From: Galaxea fascicularis
Lineage: Eukaryota; Cnidaria; Anthozoa; Scleractinia; Euphylliidae
Assembly (NCBI GenBank): GCA_948470475.1
Contig: OX419336.1
Coordinates: 3,341,235 to 3,405,234, forward strand
Direction of reading: 5' to 3'
DNA length: 64,000 nucleotides
Shown: positions 12,155 to 24,239 of the stretch, piece by piece
Numbering within the stretch: the first letter of the stretch is position 1
Layout of the letters: every line of letters begins with the position of its first letter
Notes under the pieces: model-generated
What the model saw: the letters and a program-made list of their open reading frames with translations, nothing else
The model's database searches: none
Told to the model about the DNA's origin: nothing
Position numbers and translations under genes: made by a program

Positions 12155-15100
12155 ACAGTAGTGGCCATTTGCTTAACGCAGCAATTTATGCGGTCTGCTA
12201 ACAGAGTGTTGTTAATGCTTTAAGTCTGCGAGGAAAGAACGGCCATGCAGGAATCTTCAGCTGAGTATGGATAGAGATCAAGCAAGGTGTTGCTTGGATA
12301 CAGTGCAGTGTTAGAACTTACAAACTTAAAACCACAATAACTAGATCAAGACTGTGCGATGGTATCTTACAGCTGAATGCGCACAGGGTTACCAATTAAA
12401 ACGTTAACCCTTTTGCTTCAGCTAAAGGAAAATTTGTTCTTTTTGTTATTGTTGTTGTTGTTTGTTTGTTTGTTTGTTTTTTTTTGGGGGGGGGAGCGGT
12501 TGAAATGTACTTGAAATAGATTCCAGTAAGCTGTTTCCTAAGCAGTTTTGCTTGGGCAACCGTTCTCATGAAGATAAGAGAATCAATTATAAGTGATTCC
12601 ATTCAGACGAGATTTCTGCATAGCCACTCCTCCTTCCTTGCTTGGTTTTGTCTTCATTGTGCCGCATGTGATCTTTTAACTACTGAGCAAAGAGACATGG
12701 TAAAAAGTTCTTCTTATGGTTGCATTAATACTGAAGTTAGGCCTTCCAGCCTTTCACTCTTAAGTGATAACGTAGATTGGGTTTCCCGTTATTTGGTTTT
12801 ACTTACTCTGGTTGGCGATTGGTCATGAAAACTAACGCCACTTTATCAACCAATCAGAACCAAAACCAAAAGCACTCGTGACTAGTCTCGTGACTTGTAC
12901 GCTCGATTTCCCGCGCTTGGCGTCGGTTGCATGTCATTGCTTCGTATTCTGATTGGCTCAAATTGGCTCATTGCGCTGTCCACGTCTGCTGTGATTGGTC
13001 AAAGTAATTACTTTGTTTTTGGTGACATTCGCATAAATAGCGCTTTAATTGAGAACTAACTTCGTTTTAAGCATTGGAACTTTGAAAGCGCACCGTGATT
13101 TTCACCAGTTTGAGTACTGTGGACAAATTATTAGTATCATAAAAGAGCGACGTTATTTCACATCCAAATGCAGTTCTAATGTATTATTAGAAAGATTAAG
13201 CGTGGCGTTTACTCCAAACGGCAAACGTCGGAGCGAAGTTAGGGTTTTGCCAAAAATGTAAGAACCTTGCTTGATATTAGTTCAATTCTGTCCTGTTAGC
13301 TCCAGATATCAAGCAACGTCTCAAAGGAACGAGACAAGTTAAAATGAGAGAATTTTCACGCTTTTATGATGAGCAGGAGCTTGCGGTTTCCAATTTGTCG
13401 TTGGCTGTAAACGTCATGCGTAATCTCTCTATGAACAATTTATAGTATTTCGTATGAGAAGTGTAAGTTTGTATACCTAAAAAAATGTTTTCTCTGTAGT
13501 GTGTGTGGTTGATTGTTGTGAATAGATGCGTCTAGTTTCCTATTCCCCTCTGCCTCTTGTTGGGGTGGGTGGGGGGTCACTTTGTGTGAAGTTTCACTGC
13601 ATATAATATGTGCTCGTTATAAGCTGTTTTATTTATTCAACACATAGGACGCGGTCCATTGAGTCAAAATTTCCGTTTAGACTTTCCGAAATTTTCCTCT
13701 ATTTCCGGTGTTTTCCGCTTCAGTTCAGAAATTCCTGTGCCCTTGGGCATTTCACATCGATCGGACGTCTGGAGATTTACTGGAGAAGTGCATGGTCAAA
13801 ATGCCGGGGCAAATGGAACGGCTAATTTCCGATCGGACCGGGCCAACCAGAAAAAAATGGATCTCGTTTTCCGAAATTTTTCGAGTTTGACCGAGCCGCT
13901 CCATTTGCTTTCCACCCGAAATTTCCGTGGTTGAATGGATCGTGCCCATTGTGACAATATCCAAATATGACAACGCTTTCAATATTCGTCGTGACCACTT
14001 GCGGAGAAAACAGTGACTTTTGTAGCTTTTTCTGCAAAAGACGTAGCAAATTCCCTGGGGGGGGGGGACTCCCCTATAAAAATTGACGGGGGTGCTCGTC
14101 GGAAATTTTAAAAAGAACCCCTGAAAGGTACCAGAATCTCGATTAGTGGGCGTGGCCCGAAAAATTTTCCACCCTAAAAGGTACCACATAAAGATCACAT
14201 AAATGAAAACGTCACATAAACATCAGTGGAGTCACAGTTCCTGTCATTTCTTGGCTCAATACCCTAAAAGGTACCGTGACAACTCTAGCGGTGGTGATTT
14301 TAGGTTAAAGCACCTTAAGCGGTACTAACCATCAAATTTAGCCCCAAAAAGGTACGACGTGCACTCCCGTCATTTTGTTAGCCTGTTCCAGGCACTCAGC
14401 TAGCGGAGGCGGGCGAATCTCACCTCCCTCTGCTGGTACTATCTCGCCTCGTTAACTGTCTGAACGCCAAACGAAGCTATCCCCCGTCACTTCGTCGAAG
14501 ATAGAACAGAGTTAAAGGTGGCACCACGGCGACGGCAAGGAGAATATCAAAACAATGGGTTTACGAAATAAAATCAAAACATTAACCGCTGCACATTCGC
14601 CACGCTATTTTGTTCATTTTTCTATAATTTCACGTTGTATGGGGGACACAAACACCCGATGACAAATCATTATTTTTATTTTTAAATTTGTAACCGCTCC
14701 TTATAATTCGCCTGAAGGAGAATTCGCCTGCAATTGAGCGAGTTGGAAGATTCGCGATAAAGTTTGAAAGAAAGCGAATTCACTTTGTAGATAATATTTT
14801 CGCAACCGTCACCCTCGTGGTATCTTTTGGTAAAACTTTTTTAACCTCCAAAAATTCTGAGGGTGGGGGGGGGGGGGCGCTGCCCCACCTCCTGCTACGG
14901 GCCTGTATAATCAGTGTGTTGAATACACTGTAATAGAACAATTATCCTGTTCAATCTTGCGGAATATCGCAAGATCTTGGCCAACAGGGAATATTCTGCG
15001 GCCTGGGTCTGAGATTTCCCTGTAATCACCGAACGGACGAGGTTAAGTTATTTATTAGATGGTCTTTTTAGCGATAATAAAACTCGCTCTTGCTATAGCA

Positions 15101-15999
15101 CTCTTCGTCGCTCATACCAAAGATATCCGTATGCTAGTTTTTCTTTCAGTTATTGAAAATATAGTTGTACTTTGTCCATATTTTTTGTTGTTTTCGCCCA
15201 CGCGCTCGTAGCTTTTACTCCGTGAGAATGGAGAGTGGTGCCAAGTGTGGGAGTGTCTCCCCCCGCTTGTGTACTTACAACTCAAAAGAGCTGTCGAGCC
15301 GGGAAAAATTTTCATAATTCGCGGTCTATTACAAGAAAATCTTGTACGCTCAGCAGCCAATCAGATCGCGCGTACTATTGTACCCATATAATAAAAACTC
15401 ACAATCGTGGCGCACCGACGTAAGGTTGTTTAGTAGCGGAGCTGTCTCCAAGTCTTCTCCTGTTTTGTTTCCCATGCATTCTTCATTATGTGTTAGTTAA
15501 GCCTAGAAAATTTTTAAAGATGTACAAGAAAGGGTAGAGAGACACCTCTAAAATAATTTTTCTTCGCTTTATCAGGGAACTTCCCTTAATAGTTGCTGGT
15601 AGGATCCGAGCGTTCATTTCTCGAAACCATCGAAATTTCGGGTGTCATAATTTTCTACGTATCTCGAGAACGAAGACGTTTGCAGGTATGAAATTTTGCA
15701 ACAAGGTTGCGTTTTCGTATCTTGAAATCATAGTAAAAGACCAGCTTTTAGAATACAGCAGTTGTTTACGAGAAGCGGCCGGCTAGTCCTACTTTCCCCT
15801 CCCTAGTATTTGCTTATCCCCTCCCGGACAGTCGAGGGCTTGCTCTGGAGAGACCTGCAACTTTTGAACCGGATCGTTTGAACTTTGATTTTGCGTGTAA
15901 ACCTGGAGGTGGCTTTTTTCACAGTAGGAATGGAAGGATCTATTGTTTTCTCGTTTGCCACCTAAATTAGCCGTTAAGTGCCCGAAGCAAGTAACTGAT
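12155..15999. other. Intergenic, repeat-rich; no gene seen
   Basis: The stretch begins with the SorCS 3' UTR, where a possible ATTAAA polyadenylation signal lies at 12395-12400. It then holds a CCAAT-rich repeat (about 12760-13050), a block with repeated TTTCCG and GAAATTTCCG words in both orientations (13640-13935), a block with repeated AAAGGTACC words (14040-14360), and the presumed promoter and 5' UTR of the WD40 gene before 16000. Open frames here overlap repeats and look non-coding. Confidence 0.55.
14040..14360. repeat. AAAGGTACC repeat block, copy 1
   Basis: After a G run, the text ACTCCCCTATAAAAATTGACGG is followed by several spaced copies of AAAGGTAC(C/G). A shorter relative with ACTCCCCTACAAAAATGACGG lies at about 22860-23060 in the same orientation. 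Function unknown; probably a dispersed element. Confidence 0.5.
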
Positions 16000-18900
16000 A
16001 TGTCTGCTGGAAGAAGACGGAGGCTAGAAGATGCTCTGAACGCAGGGAAAGACATCGAAAGTCGAGAAAGTAGTAGGTGAGAACAGAAAATAATCTTAGT
16101 TTTAAACGTATTTTTGTTACCAGGATCAAACATAAACACAGCTGACAGCATTCAATTTGCATAGGGCTGTTAATATATCCTGCATATTCTGAACGAGTTG
16201 ACGTATGTTAAGCTAGTTAAAACTACAACATGTGCAAGGATACAAAGCCAGCGTGCATTTTTTATGTTTCAATGATTAATTTAGTATCTCCATAACACTT
16301 GTAAAATATGAGGTGAAATGTCCACGTTCTTTTATTTAAAATTGTAGTCCTACAAAGGGATACTATCACACAAGACATAAGCTTAAAGCTGTGACCTATG
16401 ATAAATGAAAGTAGGGTCATGTACATTACTGAAAAAGAAAGATTTTTGTTGTGATGAGGCTCTGTCAGGAAAATATGACTTAATTGGTGATTCAATCTTT
16501 TCAATTTCAGTGCCTCAATAAATGGTTCGTCTAATCCTCCAACAGTCACAGTAGATTTTGGAGATGTTATGGGAATATACAGTGTAAATTTCTCATACAA
16601 TGCGCAGTACTTGGTGGCCGGCTGTGGCAATGGCTCCATTCAGGTGATTTATTGTTAAGTCATACAAGAAATATGTCAATAATGTAACAAGTTGGTGATG
16701 AAATAAAATTCTGTCTTTGATTTCCAACTGAGATATCTTCAATCCAGCTAAAATGTCCAGGTCAGCCAGTTAAAATATAAACAGAAAGCATAGATCTACT
16801 GGAATTTTAAGGGGCTGCAAAACAAGTGGTTGGCTTTTCAGAGCTATTCCACTTTTTCTGTCCAGTGACAGTTAAGAAAAAAAATTCTTTTGCAATTGTA
16901 CCATTTAGAAATTTCCATTTCTGTTTCCAATGAATTATTAATGTGTCATTGCAAAGGTAATAAATTTTTCCCTTAGGGTTGCTTAGAATTACTGAAATTT
17001 TCATCTTTTTCATAAAGGTGTATGCATGTGACACAGGAAGAAAGAGACGCCCTTTAAAACATGGTTCCCTCTATGGCTTACCCATCACAGCAGTGAAATT
17101 TTTCCCCTTTAAGGATGACCAACTTATTACTGCAAGTATGTGCTTTCTTTTTTCAGTGATTGCCAGATATAGCCTGCCATGAAGCTTTCAGGGATAGCTT
17201 GTGCATGAAAACCACAGTCAAATTACTTTTAACCAACCACCAACAGAGGGTTACCTGAACCAATGCAATGATTTACCAGAAGAATTGTTATTCATTATCA
17301 TAACCATTGGTCTAGTACAAGCATCCAATTTCAAGAGACAGGGTTGTCAAAAAGATTTTAAGTAGAAGGTAAATCTAGGAAAGTAGACGTCACTGAGAGG
17401 GTAACAACACTATTTTTCTCCCTATATTTTCTCCTTTTACTGGCAAATTGTAGCTGGCGAAACTAGGAAAATAGCTGGTGATATCGCTGGTCGCCACTGG
17501 GCTTTTTGACAACTCTGAAGAAGTGTGACCTAGATGTGGTTAAGCTTCATAGGTGAATAACGTTTGTATTATGTAAACAATAGTCTCCATCTGGCATGAA
17601 AATATGCTTGGATATTTGTCCACAGACATCATCTGTTCCAAGAAGGGAGCAGTTTTCCAAGAGCGAAGCTCAAGGAAAACTGTGAGATATGAGAAACTGA
17701 TGTGCTTTTTAATGTGCAAATAATCAGGTTCAGATGGAACAATGACGTGCTGGGACTTAGAAACATGGAATGTGTTTAAGAAAGTTGATGAAGCTCACAA
17801 TGAGATTAGTGCTCTTGATTTCTCACACGACGGCAAGATATTTGCAACAGCAGGGAAGGTGAGCTGTCAACAAGTAATAACATCATTAATGTGATGCTTG
17901 TGGGGTGTGGATAAAAATTCAAGCTGAGCCCGGAGTTTGGTGGGTATAGTTTTCCAAAATACGTCATTGTTGTGGCCAGTTGTCGCTCCTACAAACGATC
18001 TTCAAGTATTTTCACAGTTTGTTATCTTCATAAATGTGGAAGATCTTGAAATTCTTACTATACGATGTTGATGCTTAAAGATCTAATGTGGCCTTAGAGG
18101 TTGGGCTTAGCTTTTCTCCCAGCCAGAAGATCAAGTGGGGAATACCTAAATCCTAACTTAATTTGTTCATGCCATTTAGTTAACAGATGTGAGTGTTGGG
18201 TTTCAAAACACAGAAGTACATTATTCTGGTGTTTTAGCAATCAGGTGATATTAAGTGTAACATGATGAGTTACAAGCCAGATTTGGCTTAATATGACAAC
18301 ATCAGCAAGCTTAATTAGTTAACATGAAAATCATAAATTATTATAATGTTCGTGTCATAGAAACTTCACAGTAGCACTCAGTTTACTAAAGCACATTTTT
18401 AAATTCTCAGGCTGATTATTTTGTTTTGGTACATCAAGAGCTAGTGCTACCACCAGCATGGCTTGCCAGTCTCCATCCAACTGGCTAATTTTATTATTAT
18501 TACACTAAAATGAGTGCTACAGTTCCAATCAGGGGTAATATTGATTAAAGTAATTTCTGACAGCATACAGCTGCACTTGAAGACTTATTTTCACAATCTT
18601 TATGGCTGTTTGGTGTATGTGTTTCAATATCTTAGGACAGAAACATACGGGTCTATGACACAAGTACTTTACAACTGAAGCTTACATTTGGAGGGACAGA
18701 TCATCTTGACTCAACGAAGTGAGTTAATATCATAATAATGTTTCATTTTGTCTGCAGTACTGTTATAAACCTCTACTGCTATGATTGACAACCACTGGTA
18801 GTTAATTTTATAGGTGTTTTCAGCGATTTAAATCTGTTTTTGCTCTTAGAATTGTTCAATCCAGATTCTGTTTGGTTTTCCTTTATCTCAGATTTCATTT

Positions 18901-21900
18901 AAATACTATAATATATTTGTAACATTGGTGTGGAACCTTTGAAACCAAAACTTAAACTTGAACCATAAGACTGAAATATGTTCATGGATGTTAAGCTCTT
19001 TATTAGGGGAGGGAGGGGTTGGGAGGGAGGGGTGGGGGGAGAGGGGGTGGTAAATGGCAGGCTGATGAAGGACATTTAAAAATTTTATATTTGTTTCCAT
19101 TTCCTTCCTTGGGAACATGTACTTATAAAATGAAAACCTGAAATCAAGATGGGGAGATTTGATGGAAAGATGTGTTTATTGGATGCTTAAGTGAAAAACT
19201 CTGTGCAGAGCATAACAGAGCTAAAGTCAGCAATGGTCTTGTTGTTGTAGAGATGAAGATGTTTTTGCTCCTGAAGGAGGGCATGGAAGAAAAGTGTTTG
19301 CTCTTCGGTTTCATCCTTTTGATGACAATATATTTTTAACTGGAGGCTGGGATCGCTGCATCAAGGTGTGTTGATGATAAAGTTAACGTGGCAAATTAAT
19401 CAATGGACTTTTCCTGCTGCTTATACTGAAACAGGAGTTCACGCTGGCAATTGTTACAAGTAGCAAAGCTAAAATTGATGAAGTACCTGGAGTTCATAAC
19501 ATTCTGGATAAAAACTCAGTCTCTGCGTCAAAGGCAAGGAAAAATTTTTCCTTTGTTTAACACCAGCTATGAAAACTTGTCCGAAACGTCCTAGAAACCT
19601 GATATTGTGAAAACAAATCTTTCAGTGGACCCACTCTGACAGTAAAATTTCTCGTCTATTTCTCCCATTTATAACCTTAACAATATTTTGCCCCCTTTGT
19701 TTACCATAGGTGTGGGATGTGCGAGCTGATCAAGTGGTTCGTTCAATTCATGGCCCATACATCTGTGGTGATGGTATTGATATCTGGGAGGATTCAGTAT
19801 TGACAGCATCCTGGGTGGCCCATGATGCATTGCAGGTACCCTTTGTTTTCTGATATATTTATGTTTTCCACTTCAGTTTTTGTGCTAACATGACCATGAA
19901 AGTTCTGAGTTTCTCTTGTCCCTGCTACCACCAAAAAAAAACTCCTTGTCATTGTAAATTTTATTATGGCTGATGGGGTTCAGTCAGTCCGAACAAAGTA
20001 GTCCAGTTTTGTTGGTATCTTTTATCCTTTTAGTGCCCTTAGCCTGACATAATTCTAAAGGGAGGTAAATTAAAAACACTTTGCATGGCTTAATGAACTT
20101 GCAATATTTCCAACAAAAAACTGCAAACTGAACTGAAACGATAATTAATTGCCTTGAACAAAGGAGTCCTATTAAGATAGATACTGTCAACAGACTTCAT
20201 AATTACCAGTAAAAATATGAAGCTTGTGGGATGTGGCTTAGAGTGACAATAATACCTCACAAATTAATGCATATAGGTAAGCTGAAAGCCACTCATTAGA
20301 TGCCATGGCCACATTTGCATTCTAATGAATGATTATATCTCTCAGTTAGTACGCGTGCTGTGATTGGTCTTACTTTACTGTACGGCCCGCTAAATTTGAA
20401 AGTTTTCTTTCTCGCGCGCCCGACTAGCCTCAAAGATATAATAAATATCTCACTAACCTCGTTTTGCTTCGCGCTTGGGCCATAAGTGCACGGGAAAAAA
20501 CTCGGTCCATAACGTACAGTACGGACCTCAAACTGGGTTAGTAAGAGGTATTTATTATCTTCTCTGGTCATTAGTTCTGCTTGCCTCAGCATTTAATGTT
20601 GATTTTTTCCTGATGTACTGTAGATATGGGACTTTGGTAGCGGCCAGCCGATGGAAATGATCCCCTTTCCCACTACTGGTCACCATGGGGAGTTCCTCTA
20701 TGTTGGTCGGTTTTGTGGTTCAGGGGATATTGTAGCAGCTGGAGGGAGTGGAACAAATGATTTGAAGGTCATCAACAGAAATACACGAGAGGTTAGAAAA
20801 CACCACTTAAAGACGCTGTGTACTTTCCCTTGTAACTGATGAAGTGGTGGCAGACCCATCCAATCATGTCTTCCAAAGCTGCGAAAGTGTTGATTTTTTT
20901 TTTTGTGAAGACTCTCCATTATCAAAGCCATTATTATCATAGTCGTAATCGAAATTATTTATCTTCCTCCTTCTATTTAACCAAATCTGCAATAGATTGC
21001 ATGTTGCCTTCGTCTGTTCAGCAGTACGTCCCATGTGGTAAGAACAAAAATGACCACATTTTGGCGTCCTCTGTGATCTATTAGAGAGCTTTAGCAAAGA
21101 GGACGACAAAGGCAGCGAGAACGCCACAAAACAATAGGCTTAATGAGCAAAAACAATCGCTCTGCACGTGTGTTTCACAGTTTTGTACATTGCCCTGCTG
21201 TCCACCACACTTTCCACAAAACAGCAACGTGAGAAGACCAAATTTTAGGTTTCCTTGAGAACGTGAGCCCATGACGATAAATTTTTCTTCCTTTATTTCT
21301 TACTTTAACGCCGTACATAGACATTTTCACCCTGGACGGTTCTTCAGTATTTTTCATGTTAAACAAATTGGAATAATCGTGAAAGAGTTAAAAACGAGAA
21401 CTAATATTTTGAAATGACGTTTTCGTTGCTGTCGCCGTCGCTTCTGCTAAAGCTCCCTAATACTAAACGGACGCACGGCCACATTCGTTGAGTGGCGCTC
21501 GACTGGGACTGTTCATTTCTTCTTCTTGCCTTTTGAATTTATCAACAGCCTCGACAAGACTTTTTTCTGGGTCTTCGTTCGACCACTATGATGAAATGTA
21601 CTCTAAATTTAAAAACTTTTCCGCCATTTAAAAAAATTATAGCGAGAAAGTTGTTAAATTAAAAAGACGTTCTCTGGTTAAAAAGTTTATAAACATGAGC
21701 TTTCGATTGCCAGTCTGCAATCTTTAAAAGTGAGATGTAAAAAGCGAAGGTAAAAGTATATATGTACAAAAAGGTGAGAAAATGAAGAACAAATATGAAT
21801 AAATACAATAATACAAAGGAAATACTTGTGTGATAAACGTTTTGACCAGAGAACGTCTTTTTAACTTTACAATTATGCCCCCTGGTGACTCATCGATTTT

Positions 21901-22137
21901 TAAGAGAAAGTTTTTAATAATGACGTCATCGAGGAGTCTGTCCTCCTGTAGGTCATAAGTAAGAACCAATGAAAATGCATGTATAATGCGCTTACTTTTC
22001 AACTGTTGCTTAAACAGGTGGTTTCCAGAGTAGAGGATGAAGGCAAACCAATCCAAGCGCTAGATGTGTCACGTGATGGAAGTCAGTTGTTGGTCGGTGG
22101 CACTGGGAACTGCGTGCAAATCGTGAAACTTTTATGA
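16000..22137 (+). CDS. WD40-repeat protein, complete
   Basis: Nine exons join in phase to 356 residues: 16000-16076, 16511-16643, 17018-17135, 17728-17858, 18636-18718, 19251-19365, 19710-19835, 20624-20791, 22018-22137 (stop). The start ATG opens MSAGRRRRLEDALNAGKD, a short basic N-terminus. The rest is a run of WD40 blades with typical endings such as GTMTCWDLET, DRNIRVYDTS, WDRCIKVWDV and LQIWDFGSG, and characteristic GH/DH elements (GGHGRKVFALRFHPF, ATAGKD). The count of about seven blades suggests a single closed beta-propeller, a protein-binding scaffold. No enzymatic or membrane segment is visible. The partner and pathway cannot be inferred from sequence, and I do not recognise a specific orthologue. 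The exons often end at blade boundaries. Confidence 0.88.
20326..20566. repeat. Fold-back repeat, copy 2, in WD40-gene intron
   Basis: ATTATATCTCTCAGTTAGTACGCG opens it, a GGCCATAAGTGCACGGGAAAA core follows, and GGTTAGTAAGAGGTATTTATT closes it, in the same order as the copy at 43-345. This copy has lost part of the left hairpin arm. It lies about 60 bases upstream of the acceptor at 20623. Confidence 0.7.
21077..21465. repeat. Inverted-repeat (MITE-like) element, copy 1
   Basis: The ends are inverted: GAGAGCTTTAGCA near 21083 against TGCTAAAGCTCCCTAA near 21447-21462. The interior word TTCATGTTAAACAAATTGGAATAAT is shared with the element at 23083-23538. It lies in the last intron of the WD40 gene. 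Confidence 0.65.
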
Positions 22138-22619
22138 GCGCATCAGCTCGTGTAGGTGCTTGCGGCAAAGGTATATCTTTCAGAAATCAAGGCTTTCATT
22201 GTTACTTGAGTTGCTCTATTTGCTTCGATCTTTCATCCACCTTCCAGTATCCTAAGAAGGGAATGTAACATTTAAAGAAAAAGACTAGAAAGAAATGTTT
22301 AAACAAATTCATTCGATGTTGACTGTATGTTTTAACCCGGAGTCGCACTTCAAATGGAACTTCAATTTGCTCTGAGATTTGTCTTCAGATTTCTATACAT
22401 CAATGAGTTTTGGAAATTGCTATGCCTCATTTAGCGAAATTTACTAAAGCGACTATGTTAAATCTGCATTTGTGCAAATATGGATAGAATATTACTTCTT
22501 GTAAATGTTTATTTTATAGAAAACTATCGTTATCTAGACAACGTTTCCGTACTTGTTTCTCTTAAGTTAAAATCTCGAATCCACTTGTAAAGTTGGAAGG
22601 TGTATTATATATTTTGAAA

Positions 22620-22625
22620 AATAAA
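22620..22625 (+). terminator. Candidate polyadenylation signal AATAAA of the WD40 gene
   Basis: A canonical AATAAA hexamer in an A/T-rich context, downstream of the WD40 stop codon. It was chosen by position only. Confidence 0.5.
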
Positions 22626-23082
22626 ATTTTTAAACATTCCTGATGCTGTCACAACGAGAAAATCGCCCTGCCCAGATTACGACGTATCCGAAAATAGAGT
22701 ACTTTTTGATATTATAGAACTCGTAACATGCCCGCTAACTCTTCTTTCCGCTAGCGCAGGGGTGGAAAAGATTTTTATCTGAAGTCTGAGTTTTGACTTG
22801 TTCCCATTCTTTTCGAGAACAAATACTCTGTTTCCCATTTCCAAACTTCTGTTTGCCCTCCCAACCCCCGGGTGGTAGGGGCGGGGGGAACTCCCCTACA
22901 AAAATGACGGGGGTACTCGTAGTACAATTTAAGGTGAAAACATTTCGCTCATGGTACTAAAACCAAAAATGACGGCTGGCAGAGTTGTTGTGATACCTTT
23001 TAGGGGCCCTTAAAATTATCAATCTGAAAAATGACGGAAACTAAAACCGTATTTGTTACCTCTTACGGGTTTTTGGAAAAAG

Positions 23083-23538
23083 AAACGCTCTCGCAAGATT
23101 CTACGACGCGACGGCAACGAAAACGTCATTTCAAAATCCAACTTCTCGTTTGCGTAACTCTTTCGAGATTATTCCAATTTGTTTAACATGAAAAATGCTG
23201 GCGAGCTGGCCAGGGCCTAAGTTACTATGAACGATGTTAAAGCAAAGAAAGAGAAAGAAAAAACGTTTTAGTACATTTCTTTGCCGTCCTCTGCGAAAAA
23301 ACAACGTGAAATGACCAAATTTCGGGTTTTCTCGAGAACGTGAGTGATGGTGACAAGTTTTTCTTTCTCTTTCTTTGCTTTCACATCGTTCACAGTAATT
23401 TAGACCCTGGACAGCTCACCAGCATTTTTCATGTTAAACAAATTGGAATAATCTCGAAAGAGTTAAACAAACGAGAAGTTGTATTTTGAAATGACGTTTT
23501 CGTTGCCGTCGCGTCGTAGAATCTTAAACTCCCTAATT
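23083..23538. repeat. Inverted-repeat (MITE-like) element, copy 2
   Basis: The left arm reads AGATTCTACGACGCGACGGC, then CGTCATTTCAAAAT and GAGATTATTCCAATTTG. The right arm returns CAAATTGGAATAATCTC, ATTTTGAAATGACG and GCGTCGTAGAATCT. The arms are about 160 bases each. It is related to the element at 21077-21465. Confidence 0.8.
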
Positions 23539-24239
23539 GGCTCGCGCAAGCACTCAAAGATATGCACGCGCGTATTTACAATCACCTTGCGTTCTGAAAC
23601 GTATAGGTTTTAGTAAATGACGTAACAAAACGAATGAAGAAAATCTTGTCGAAAGACGTGACGCTGAAGATTGGCCATTTTGCCATTTGCTACCATGCCA
23701 CTGGCATAGGATGTTATCATAGACATTTTTCAGTTGCAGTTCAATGCCAGTTGCTTGTGGGGATGGAGAAGGTAATATTACAAAATTGGTTTGTTTGTAT
23801 TTGTTGTCCTTGTCCATTTTGGTGTGAACCGTGAGAGTGTATAAACCCGAGAGCGTACAAACATTCTCCGGAGGAGTTAGAAGTGGCGAAACCTGAAACA
23901 AGAACATATCATTCCACGTAAAAATTATAAAATTGGTTATGGCAATGTCTGATATCATATCAATCTATAAAAGGGAACAGGTGCTGGTGGAAATGGTTGG
24001 AAATGTTGAATCTTGTCTGAATGGAGTCAGAAGTGGGATAATCAGGAGCTGCAAAGTATACCCAAACTTCCAAGGGAGCCCAGGTCAGGTGTGTAAGCAA
24101 ATGATTATCCTGCTCTATCCATGCAACAAATCCTGATCTTTCCGTCGCTCCCAGAATAACAGCGCCTGCAATCAGTTGTAAATTCGTTACAATCGCCGGG
24201 ATACTTCACGGATTCAGTTGTAAGTTCTTTGCTTCTCAG

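Larger units (their letters stand above)
22138..24239. other. WD40-gene 3' end and intergenic repeats
   Basis: An AATAAA signal at 22620-22625, about 480 bases after the stop, is a good candidate for the end of the WD40 transcript. Then come the second AAAGGTACC-type block (22860-23060) and an inverted-repeat element (23083-23538). The stretch 23540-24239 should contain the upstream iRhom exons, but none was recognised. Open frames on the minus strand (23554-23958 and about 23985-24165) have acceptor-like starts but no family features. Confidence 0.5.
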
